Shown here in pieces: positions 56,182 through 64,000 of a stretch of DNA of 64,000 bases. Both the position numbers and the translations under genes were made by a program. Under the pieces are notes generated by a model. It was not told the origin of the DNA, did not search any database, and was given only the letters and a program-made list of their open reading frames with translations. This stretch comes from Hymenopellis radicata. Its lineage: Eukaryota > Basidiomycota > Agaricomycetes > Agaricales > Physalacriaceae. Positions within the stretch are counted from its first letter, which is position 1. Each line of letters starts with the position of its first letter. The stretch spans positions 1 to 64,000 of the forward strand of contig JADNRX010000062.1 in NCBI GenBank assembly GCA_015501595.1. Direction: 5' to 3'.

Positions 56182-57945
56182 TTAGGAGTCGGGAAGAAGG
56201 ACAACCGTCGGAAGAGTCCCTCTGAACTGAACGATCAAATCCATCCCGTCCTCGCATAGTCCACGAAGATCAGAAATTTCGTGGTCATCGAATACATCTA
56301 CATGTATACGCATCTCGGGGCGAGTCCAGGGCCCCTGGAATTTCGCACCTAGACCAAAGTGAAACTTTTCGAGTTTTGATAGCCCCACCTCATTGCCTGC
56401 ATGCCGGGCTTTGAGCATAGCAACAAAGTCGTCGTGAGGTTCAAGGTAAGGAATACAGTCCATGTCTGTATGACCAGTCACCGTGATGTCGAGTGATACT
56501 AGTCGAGGGAGGAAAGTGACGGTATGCCCTGGGACAACCTCTAGAGCTCTCATAACGTCCATGATTTGTGTTACACTCCAATCATCTGGTGTACCGCCTC
56601 CGTGAAATGGGTCGTCTTCTCGGAAACGAAGCATCGATGCCTCCAGCTGCAGCGTACCAAGTTTGATAGTCTGACAAAGAATGGAGAGGAGAAGATGGGG
56701 CTCAGAGCGATGTAGAGTCAACGGCACCTGGATGAGCCTGAGCTCGGTGAGATTGCTTGCGCAACTGGAACGTTGAATGAGGCAATAGAAGGAGTAGAGT
56801 GTATCAGGATGGATATCACCATATCTTCGGACAAGAGCAGCTACTTCCAGTTGGGGTAGAGTGAGAGAATCGAGGAGATATGGATGGGTCGCGCTCAGGT
56901 CGCGAAGGCATGGGAGAGTGAGGGATTGTAGGGGTGGGTCCTGCGCTCGCTCGCTCTCTGAATCCACAAGAAGGATTTCAAGCAACGAACACTGGCCAAT
57001 CAAGTCAACACAGGCTCTGAAATCATCGCCAGGCCAATTGTGGTACAAATTGAAACGCAAACATGTAATCTGTTTCATTGGAAGCTCGACCATATGAAGA
57101 TCCGCTCCGCTGAGGGCTACTGTCACCAGACGTGGACAATCCTTGAAAGCCGATCTAATATCAGAGCCCATAGGACCTACAGAGTCGACATCCAAGAGTT
57201 CAAGCCGAGGCAGCCGCCCGCGAAGAGGTGCATACAGTGAACCCGGGCTGACTTCGAGGTGGAAATCAGTCAGACGAGCTGTCCGCCATCGATGGGATTC
57301 GGCAAACGCCTTCTCTCGCATACGGCGTGTGAAAGGAAGACCATCATCGTTGCGATCGACAATGCTGACATCCAGCAAATGCTGGTGGGAGCGCTCAAGG
57401 ACAAAGGCTAGGAGGTCTACATCCCTCTCAGCTGCTGGCCAGTCTAGTGGGAATCTAAGCGCAATGGACGACCAGCACGAATGGAGAGAGAAAGCAAGAT
57501 TGCGCCAGGTCTGGCACACCTGGCTGAGTTGCCAAATGGTGCGAAATGGCCAAACCGTATTGAAATGCCAGTCGTCGTTCAAGGAGTGTGCATACAAGAA
57601 GATCTCAGACCAGATCTCTTGGGGAATACGGCGCCGTGTGGAAATGATGTTTCTATAACTCTGCTGGACGGTGTATAGCGCGTCTCGCTGCTGCTCTAGG
57701 GACTGGAGCACAAGCCGCGCAGCATCGATTGTGGTACTAATCGTTGCAATATCCCGTTCAACGACAGGCAGGATGGTCGCTCGGATATCGGAAAGTTCTG
57801 CGTCTGTCGGCGGAAAGTTGCACACGGCAAGGTGGCGGAAAGGAGTTTCGTCTTCTAAATAGACGCTACGTCGAGACCGGGCCCCACACAACAAGCAATT
57901 CGATTCCATGAACACGTCTGCTAGTGATAACAGATCAGATGACAT
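56182..57945 (-). CDS. F-box-like protein, family A copy A10, intact
   Basis: Mirror partner of A2. The frame gives 587 aa from ATG 57945 (MSSDLLSLADVF), or 575 aa from MESNC at 57909; it is open further upstream to an ATG at 58155, but that extension is untranslated sequence in the other copies. NCLLCGA, the coiled coil (QSLEQQRDALYTVQQSY), the F-box core RRIPQEIWSEIFLYA and IWQLSQVCQTWRNLAFS are all present. Leucine-rich C-terminal half, ending LRGLCEDGMDLIVQFRG plus a diverged tail LPTVVLLPDS. Confidence 0.9.
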   Translation of the reverse strand: MSSDLLSLADVFMESNCLLCGARSRRSVYLEDETPFRHLAVCNFPPTDAELSDIRATILPVVERDIATISTTIDAARLVLQSLEQQRDALYTVQQSYRNIISTRRRIPQEIWSEIFLYAHSLNDDWHFNTVWPFRTIWQLSQVCQTWRNLAFSLHSCWSSIALRFPLDWPAAERDVDLLAFVLERSHQHLLDVSIVDRNDDGLPFTRRMREKAFAESHRWRTARLTDFHLEVSPGSLYAPLRGRLPRLELLDVDSVGPMGSDIRSAFKDCPRLVTVALSGADLHMVELPMKQITCLRFNLYHNWPGDDFRACVDLIGQCSLLEILLVDSESERAQDPPLQSLTLPCLRDLSATHPYLLDSLTLPQLEVAALVRRYGDIHPDTLYSFYCLIQRSSCASNLTELRLIQVPLTLHRSEPHLLLSILCQTIKLGTLQLEASMLRFREDDPFHGGGTPDDWSVTQIMDVMRALEVVPGHTVTFLPRLVSLDITVTGHTDMDCIPYLEPHDDFVAMLKARHAGNEVGLSKLEKFHFGLGAKFQGPWTRPEMRIHVDVFDDHEISDLRGLCEDGMDLIVQFRGTLPTVVLLPDS

Positions 57946-58401
57946 TCCCCGCGAAGTAAATGCAAACCAACCAGGCGCCCTAACAGATAGCTGAGTTGGA
58001 ACAAAACAGACGCTCTTAGATGAGCTGGAATGCTGATGGCGGATGTTAGAAAAAAATAGGCGTCTTGGAACGATGAACACATACGTATGCTCTGAATTGT
58101 TGTGAGCAACCGCGCCTTTCCTGCCGGACGTGTTAATAGGTAATGCGCGCACCATGAAGAAGAAAACGCACTCTTATTGGAGATTACTTGTGCTTTCAGC
58201 GAACGAATGGAGGAATTATGATGATAAGCTGTCAATAATGATGATCGTCGGAAGCAAGAATCGTAGTGATCACGAGGTTTCCTCTCTGTCCAGCAGGAAG
58301 CGACGAGGTTAAAATAATCACACTAGCGGCAAAATGAAATGCGTAATCATAACAAGCATAAAGTAACAATATAATATACAGACACATACACATAAGTCAA
58401 T

Positions 58402-60066
58402 CTAGATACTAGGCTCTTGAACTCGAATTGAAATCTCTTTCACAGCGGACATCTCTTGCCAGCACTTATCCGTCACCAACTTCCGTGTACTCGGCGACAG
58501 CTGCAGCACATCCAGCTTTTTGACGCTCCTCTCCTTCAGCATAACGCAAAACGCCGTACCGAAGAAGCTTCTATACCCAGGCTCGTCTGTCTGCCCCACA
58601 TTGATAGCAAATTCAAGGTGCACGAGGTTGAGCAGCGTCTGCTCCCTCTCCTCTGTATCATCCAACTTCACCACCTTCTTGCCCTCCTTGAGCATCGTCC
58701 GCAGCTCGACGAGCTTCAATTCCTCCGAACCGCGAGCGACGGCCCTTACTTGGAGCTCCGCAAGATTCGTCAGGGAATGCAGCAGGTCGAGGAGCGTCTC
58801 GGAAAACACCGCGTTGGTGAGGGTGAGCATGGTGATTTTAGTGGTGCACTTCGAGCGCGCAAGAAGTACCGAGACCGAGTTAATAGTACTGTCCGCGATG
58901 AGGCCCACAGTCTTCGAAGACAGTTTGCTGTTGATGGTGACAGTACGAAGGGAAGGAAGATCGAATGGATCCAGGAGCGCGCCGTCTTGGACGGTCAAGA
59001 GCCGCCGCTTTTCATCGGTAATGAGGTTATCCTTCCGGGACAGCACCTCGAACTCTTGCAAGACGATTTTACATCGCTTTGGGTCTAGGGCCTTCGTGAT
59101 TCCCTGAACTGTGTAAACCTTTTCGTACACTTCGCCAGGAATGGGCTGCAGCCCGAGGGAAAGCCGGTCAAGATTCCGCAGAAGAGACGGGCGGAGCACG
59201 CATAAACATGCCATCAACGAAGGCAAACATGAGATCTTTACCTTTGCCCATCGTGACGCCTGTTTAACCAGAAGGAAGACATGCTTTTTGGCCCAGTACG
59301 CCTGGCCCGGGCCGTTGGTCTTGTTCGTTATGGTACCATCTGGAGCCAGATCCGGTACACTAATGTTCAGACACAACTCGTGCCTCTTCGACCGATTGAC
59401 CACCTCTTCGAAAGCCTTGAACAACCCGCCCGAAAAACGGAATACTTTAATCGAGCGGCGCTCTGGCCCAATGTTGCGGATATTGATTTTGCGCCACATG
59501 GCGGGGCATTCAAGAATGGTGTCGTGCCACGCCTTGCATACCAGCGCGAGGGTATATTGGGGACGTTTCCCGAATAGGTTGTAGACCATGGGTTCATCGG
59601 TGGCCATCATTTCGAAGACGATCAAGAGTGCGGTTTTGGGGAGACGGGCAAAATTGAACCCGCGTAGGACACTATACAAGGCGTCGCGCGTCTTCTCCAG
59701 CCGCGCAAGAACACCGTCGCGCCCAGTGCTTTCGACGTGACCGGCGGAGAGATCATTAAATGCATTGAGCGCGTCATCAATAATAGTAATGGCCTGGGCG
59801 ACGACAGACTTATCAGCCTGGGTAAGGGCTGCGTTGGAATGGAGGATGGTCAAGACGGGATTGCCGCGCCTTTCGTACTCCTCCGCTAGCTGGTCGGCTT
59901 GACGATCCAGTTGGCGAGCCTTGAGGTTTGTTACATCAACCGATTTTCTGGGCACCTGTAGAACATCACATTAGCAGTAACTCAACGAGAGGAATTCACA
60001 TACTGTAGGTCCCCGAATTATTTTCCCAGTTCGGGCATCTTTCTTCGGCATGAACAAGGTGGCCAT
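58402..60066 (-). CDS. F-box-like protein, family B copy B3, intact
   Basis: Exon 1 (60004-60066, MATLFMPKKDARTGKIIRGP) and exon 2 (58402-59955) join across a 48-nt intron to 538 aa. F-box-like segment FARLPKTALLIVFEMMATDE with LALVCKAWHDTILECPAMW at residues about 105-160; a leucine-rich region follows (LLRNLDRLSLGLQPIP, LLDLLHSLTNLAELQVRAV), ending IRVQEPSI. It is the reference for the 4-nt deletion in B1. It presumably works as an SCF adaptor. TATA box at 60129-60135. Confidence 0.9.
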
Positions 60067-61459
60067 GTTGGTCGAGTCCCGATGGTGAATGTCGGAATAT
60101 TGAGAGCAACAGGCCCATGCTTGTGCGCTTATATAGTCTCGTGATCATCATTGTTTGTACACACCTGTTACGGGAAGTGGACGCCTATTTCCCCATTGTT
60201 CGCCAGTTCAGTATAGCAAGTAGTCCACAGTATCGGCTTACGTTCAAAGGGAAGGAGAAACGTTCCTGGGTCAAAAGCAAAATTAGTGTGGCGCAACTGC
60301 GACGCGGGAATTTGTTAGTTGTACATGGAGATGATTGTAAAACAACTTACACTTGGCCTGCCGAATTGGTGAGTTGTAGAAAACGCTGAAACGTCTCCGG
60401 TGGGGATGAGTCGCTAGTACACTGCATATCGTCAGTAACGCGATATGGGGAGGAGCTTGTTTGTGTACCTCGAGTTCAGATATCGTAGAAATTGGTCCCA
60501 GAAAGCGCGGAGTAGGTAGTACGTGCACAGATTAGATAGCAGGAGAGAAATAGTCCAAGGTGCAGAACTATGACTCGTTGAAGATGAAATAACTTTATGT
60601 AGAGGTGACCATAGTAGTAGTTAGTACGTACGAAAAACAAATGATGGGAAGTGACGAGCAATGGGACGTAGACTCAAGGTTAGCTGATATCGTTCCTGCG
60701 GCATGAAGAGGTCGTCAGTGGGGGACTGCCGCGCAATTCCAGCTATTAGAGGATATTCCGTCCTCGGGAGATGCGGGAAGGTCTACGAGGGGCCAGTATG
60801 AGGACCGCCTTCTTTCACAGCCCATTCTTTGCCTGTAGATATACTCAGCGAGTGACATGGATGAATCCTGAAGGGCAGCGGGGCGCCAGATTTGCTGGCA
60901 ATACATCTTTCCACTGAAGTGAGGAGAAAACGCGTACCATAGCATGATAGAAAATGGCACGTAATTTCAGACGTGTTTTTCCATGAGACCAGTGTTCCAA
61001 GAAAGCGGTATAAGGGCCTGGGGGCAACTTCGCGATTGAGCGACTGAAGTTAGCGGCAAGGAAACCATGCGTGAATTCCGCATTTCGTCGATCAGAAGGG
61101 GGACTCCCGACCGAGACGCTGCATGCAGAGAGCGCGCTTTCACTCAAGCAACGTCCCTAGGTATACAGTAAACGAGGTTGTCATGTCGCGTGAAAGTTCT
61201 GGTCAAGGTTTTGGCCTCGGACCGGAATCCCGACTGGAGGCCGAGGCCGAGACCTTCTTTACCCCACCCACTGACTCTCACCTCATAATGATAGCACCTT
61301 TCATTCACACGGACTTCACCTTTTCGCGGACGATATGGTACTACTGTGGGAACGCCATACTCGAATCGGGCCATCTGATGAAGCCCCTTTGAACGAGCGC
61401 TCTTCAATTTGTAATTCCTCTCCCTATCCTCCTTCTTCCTTCGACCCCGAGCATCCAGG
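60067..61459. repeat. Third copy (inverted) of the spacer/promoter module
   Basis: Mirror of 14668-16059, with the B3 TATA box TTATATA at 60129-60135 (TATATAA on the minus strand). No supported gene. Confidence 0.7.
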
Positions 61460-62890
61460 ATGGCCTCCCCGCTTCTCTCCAATCGCCTGTTTCTTACGCT
61501 CGTCCCTGCTCTAGTAGCAACTGCCGCCATCGCGTACCCGCTCCTGAAAGCAGGCATGCCTCTAACAAGTGGCCCGCGCAAGCATTCTCTAGCGGATCTG
61601 CCTGCGGATGTCAAGTCCCAAGTCGACGAGGTGTACCCAGAAGATATCTTTCCCGGGGGTGCCTATGTGGATCTTCCCATTGGACGGGTAAGTCGGATAG
61701 GTGCATTCCCGGAAGACGTATCTTTACCGTGAATTCCAGGTGCGCTACTGGATATTCGGCCCTGAGACAGGACGGAAGGTAGAGAGCTCATCACGTCTAC
61801 ACTGTATACGCTCATGCAATGTATCCTTCGATGGCAGGTTGTCTTCATCCACGGCTTATCTGTTCCTTCTTTCATCTGGAAAGACGTCGCTCCAAAGTTC
61901 GCCGAAGCTGGCCATCGCGTTATGCTGTTCGGTAAGGTGCTACTTCCTACCCCTCTTTAACACGCTCTGACTCCAAGAGTAGATCTTTATGGACGCGGCT
62001 ATTCCGACGCGCCAGTGTCCCTCTACAATATCAGCCTTTACACCACGCAACTAGCCCTCCTCATGCAGCATGTCCATTGGGATAAGGCCAGCGTAGTGGG
62101 CCTATCTATGGTAACGTCTGACTTCTACTAGCAATCACGGTCATCGAATCAGTCGCAATACAGGGCGGTCCTATCGCAGCTGCCTTCACAACTCAGTTCC
62201 CCCAACTGGTGGATGACAAGGTCGTGCTCCTCGCGCCTGCTGGACTTTTCGGGGTAAAATGCACAATATTTCATTCTTTCTCCGTCTAATGCGTGCAATC
62301 ATTCAGTCTGAAATACTCCCCCGCGGACTCAACCTCCTCACGTCTTCACTTTTCCTTCCGATTGTAAACGGTGGCATCGTTAGAGTCTGTTTTCAATAAG
62401 CCTATCGAAATGTTAACTAACGCGTCAATAACAGGGCTCTGCTCGACGACAACTGAAACGTCCTTCCGAGCCTATAGACCGTGTACGCCCTGTCCACTTC
62501 TCAATCAACCCACTTTTTCACAGTGCTCGTTAGATCGTACAACTGCAACGCGCCTACTTGCCGTACTTCAATGCAGTCTTACTTTTATCTATGCGCTACG
62601 GCCCTCTCCGCGGACAAACCGATCACTACAAATCGCACGCTTTCAACGGGCGGACCGTTCTCATCCTTCACGTATGTTTGTCTTCTTTCCCATCGACGTA
62701 TTCTCATCTACGATTAAAATTTTAGGGAACAAAGGACTCTGTAGTACCGCCCAGATTCGCGCGCGAGATACAGGCTCTGTTTCCGGAAGGCGCCAAATGC
62801 GAGGTAGTGGACATACAGGATGCAGACCATGACTTTACCATAAGTCATCCGGAGGATGTATTGGTGGAGTTGAAGAGGTTTTTTGCGTAA
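61460..62890 (+). CDS. Alpha/beta-fold hydrolase, right-arm copy
   Basis: Exon 1 is 61460-61687 (MASPLLSNRLFLTLVPALVA, a membrane anchor or signal). Later exons give VRYWIFGPETGRK, VVFIHGLSVPSFIWKDVAP, DLYGRGYSDAPVSLYN, the nucleophile elbow VVGLSMGGPIAAAF, RRQLKRPSEPIDR joined to IVQLQRAYLPYFNAVLL, GTKDSVVPPRFAREIQ (acid) and DADHDFTISHPEDV (catalytic His), with stop at 62888-62890. All joins use GT...AG introns in phase. Both arms keep this gene intact. Substrate unknown. Confidence 0.88.
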
Positions 62891-63286
62891 CCGGCTATCA
62901 TTTGGTACGACTTCAATGTTCCTTCGAATGTCAGCTTTTGCAAAAACTGTACGTTACTGTATGAGTTCTTCCCAAACTGGTAGGATGTGTCGAGGAAATT
63001 CTATGACCTCCGCGAGTTCAAATGTGCTCGATGCTCGCTACTGATGATCGAACAACAAAAATGATTCGAATTTCGGCTGCTTGTGCAAAGGCGGAGAGCC
63101 AAGAAAAGTGCTTAGTGCTGTCGGGAAACATTGGACAATGGATGGATGGCGGGCCATTACTGGGTGCCCACCCAGGCCCCTGGCCCATCCCCTCGAGAGT
63201 CGACTGTCGAGAATCGAGATCCAGGGACCAGCGCCGCAGACCAGCGGAGAGTTGAAATTTAAAAAATGTTCCTGTTCAGATGTTTA
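62891..63286. other. Spacer between hydrolase and tRNA-Asp
   Basis: Mirror of 12834-13236; non-coding. An A6 run at 63261-63266 is the T6 Pol III terminator of the minus-strand tRNA-Asp. Confidence 0.55.
63261..63266 (-). terminator. Pol III terminator of tRNA-Asp copy 3
   Basis: T6 on the minus strand, 21 nt after the tRNA end. Confidence 0.6.
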
Positions 63287-63383
63287 CTCTCTGACTGGGA
63301 GTCGAACCCAGCTTTCGCGCGCACCAATGTAGGTAGTCGAACTGAATGACAGGCGCGTGTACTAACCGATATACTATCAGAGA
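63287..63383 (-). tRNA. tRNA-Asp: tRNA-Asp(GTC) with 25-nt intron, copy 3
   Basis: Mature parts match copies 1 and 2: acceptor TCTCTGA (63377-63383) with TCAGAGA (63288-63294), discriminator G at 63287, perfect CGCGC/GCGCG anticodon stem, anticodon GTC and B box GGTTCGACTCC. The intron is 25 nt, five longer than in the other copies, with unrelated sequence. Confidence 0.92.
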
Positions 63384-63665
63384 TGGAATTAGTGATCAAG
63401 GCTCGGATTCGTGTGGCGGGGACAAAAAAGCTGCCCACCGCAATCTATTGAAGACTTTTTGAGAACTTCGTTCTCGTTACCTAGTGCCGTTCTTTACCTT
63501 TCAAGGATTAAGAGTCCATGTAAGTGCATGTCCACGTCAAATCGTCAGTCTATTTGAAGGATACTTCGCTGGACCCGGTCTTACACACTGTTGAGGTTCG
63601 CTCGACAACCCAAGACGAAGTAGCAACTGTTCGATAAAGGAAAGTTATCAGACTACAGCGACCCA

Positions 63666-64000
63666 TCAAAGCCCCAGACGCCCTTGGACAAAACGAATAG
63701 GCGAGAAAGGCAAAGCCTCCGCGTCGAGCATTCCCGCCTGTATAGCACTATCGATATACTGCACAGCGCTAAAGTTGAACCACAGTCCGACCCACATAAA
63801 CCCAACCAGTCTCCAGCCCGATCCCGCTATTCCCAGGCGGTTCCCGGCACTGATGACCGTCTGTTCGAATGCGATACCAGCAGCTTGAAGGAGGAAGAAG
63901 GGCATGGATTTGCCGCTGTGCTTGAAATCCATCATGGCGTCCCCGCCGCAGTGCATAAGCCCGGAAACAGCGAACGCGGTGACGAGGAGCGTCGCGTATG
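63666..64000 (-). CDS. MBOAT/wax-synthase-like acyltransferase, right-arm copy, partial
   Basis: Last exon of the second complete-looking MBOAT copy: the conserved MHCGGDAMMDFKHSGKSM, LLQAAGIAFEQTVIS, GSGWRLVGFMWVGLW and ALPFSPIRFVQGRLGL, stop at 63666. A few substitutions against the left copy (A/T, A/V, V/M, S/N) and no breaks. The 5' part lies outside the window. Confidence 0.88.
   Translation of the reverse strand, partial: YATLLVTAFAVSGLMHCGGDAMMDFKHSGKSMPFFLLQAAGIAFEQTVISAGNRLGIAGSGWRLVGFMWVGLWFNFSAVQYIDSAIQAGMLDAEALPFSPIRFVQGRLGL

Larger units (their letters stand above)
47966..64000. repeat. Right arm of the large inverted duplication
   Basis: This arm mirrors 12040-33880: A8 with A4, A9 with A3, MetAP with MetAP, A10 with A2, B3 with B1, hydrolase, tRNA-Asp and MBOAT. 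The inner edge matches 33880; the outer edge is beyond the window. Arm-specific differences are a MITE, a microinversion, several indels, a different insert at 55.2-55.7 kb, and no Helitron. Confidence 0.9.

Noticed and set aside
58153..58155. ATG 58155 as the start of A10
   Set aside because: The 70 extra residues correspond to untranslated, out-of-frame leader in A2, A5 and A7; the ATG at 57945 or the family-wide MESNC start is better supported.
1..64000. CRISPR array, rRNA, bacterial operon or integrated virus
   Set aside because: No regularly spaced repeats, rRNA text or viral hallmark genes were seen; the only mobile elements supported are the Helitron and the MITE.

Overview
The window is nuclear DNA from a filamentous fungus, most likely an Agaricomycete (mushroom-forming basidiomycete). 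The evidence is dense short introns of about 45-70 nt with GT...AG ends, fungal gene types (HOM2, TAF4, a FluG/GS-I type glutamine synthetase, a wax-synthase-like MBOAT, a GH3 xylosidase), large families of F-box-like proteins, and a Helitron with a basidiomycete-style Rep/helicase. No bacterial-style operons, rRNA or CRISPR array was seen.

Layout. 1-4 kb: 5' end of a frameshifted GH3 beta-xylosidase (minus) and an intact aspartate-semialdehyde dehydrogenase (plus). 4-6 kb: an intron-containing tRNA-Asp and a decayed MBOAT remnant. 6-10 kb: a frameshifted F-box gene (A1) and TAF4. 11-34 kb: left arm of a large inverted duplication, holding MBOAT, tRNA-Asp, an alpha/beta hydrolase, F-box B1, F-box A2, glutamine-synthetase and LysM relics, methionine aminopeptidase, F-box A3, and F-box A4, which a 5.8-kb Helitron splits in two. 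34-48 kb: the loop, with a direct repeat of the B-A module (B2, A5), a distinct F-box gene, the only complete glutamine synthetase, and A6/A7 on the minus strand. 48-64 kb: right arm, the same genes in reverse order and orientation (A8, A9, MetAP, GS relics, A10, B3, hydrolase, tRNA-Asp, MBOAT running off the window).

The dominant feature is a dynamic F-box nursery. There are ten copies of family A (four with open frames: A2, A3, A7, A10), three full-length copies of family B (one intact: B3) plus a 3' remnant, and one unrelated F-box gene. The two arms decay at different places: left B1 has a 4-nt deletion while right B3 is intact; left A3 is intact while right A9 has a MITE, a microinversion and a frameshift; left A4 carries the Helitron while right A8 has a 1-nt deletion. 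The housekeeping passengers (MetAP, hydrolase) stay intact in both arms. The empty sites in the sister arm define the exact ends of the Helitron (26785-32590) and of a 115-bp MITE (51156-51270, 9-bp target duplication).

A caution applies throughout: several lesions are 1-nt changes in short homopolymers, so sequencing or assembly error must be excluded, and two divergent inverted arms could reflect two nuclear haplotypes joined during assembly. Exon borders are read from splice signals and frame, not from transcripts.
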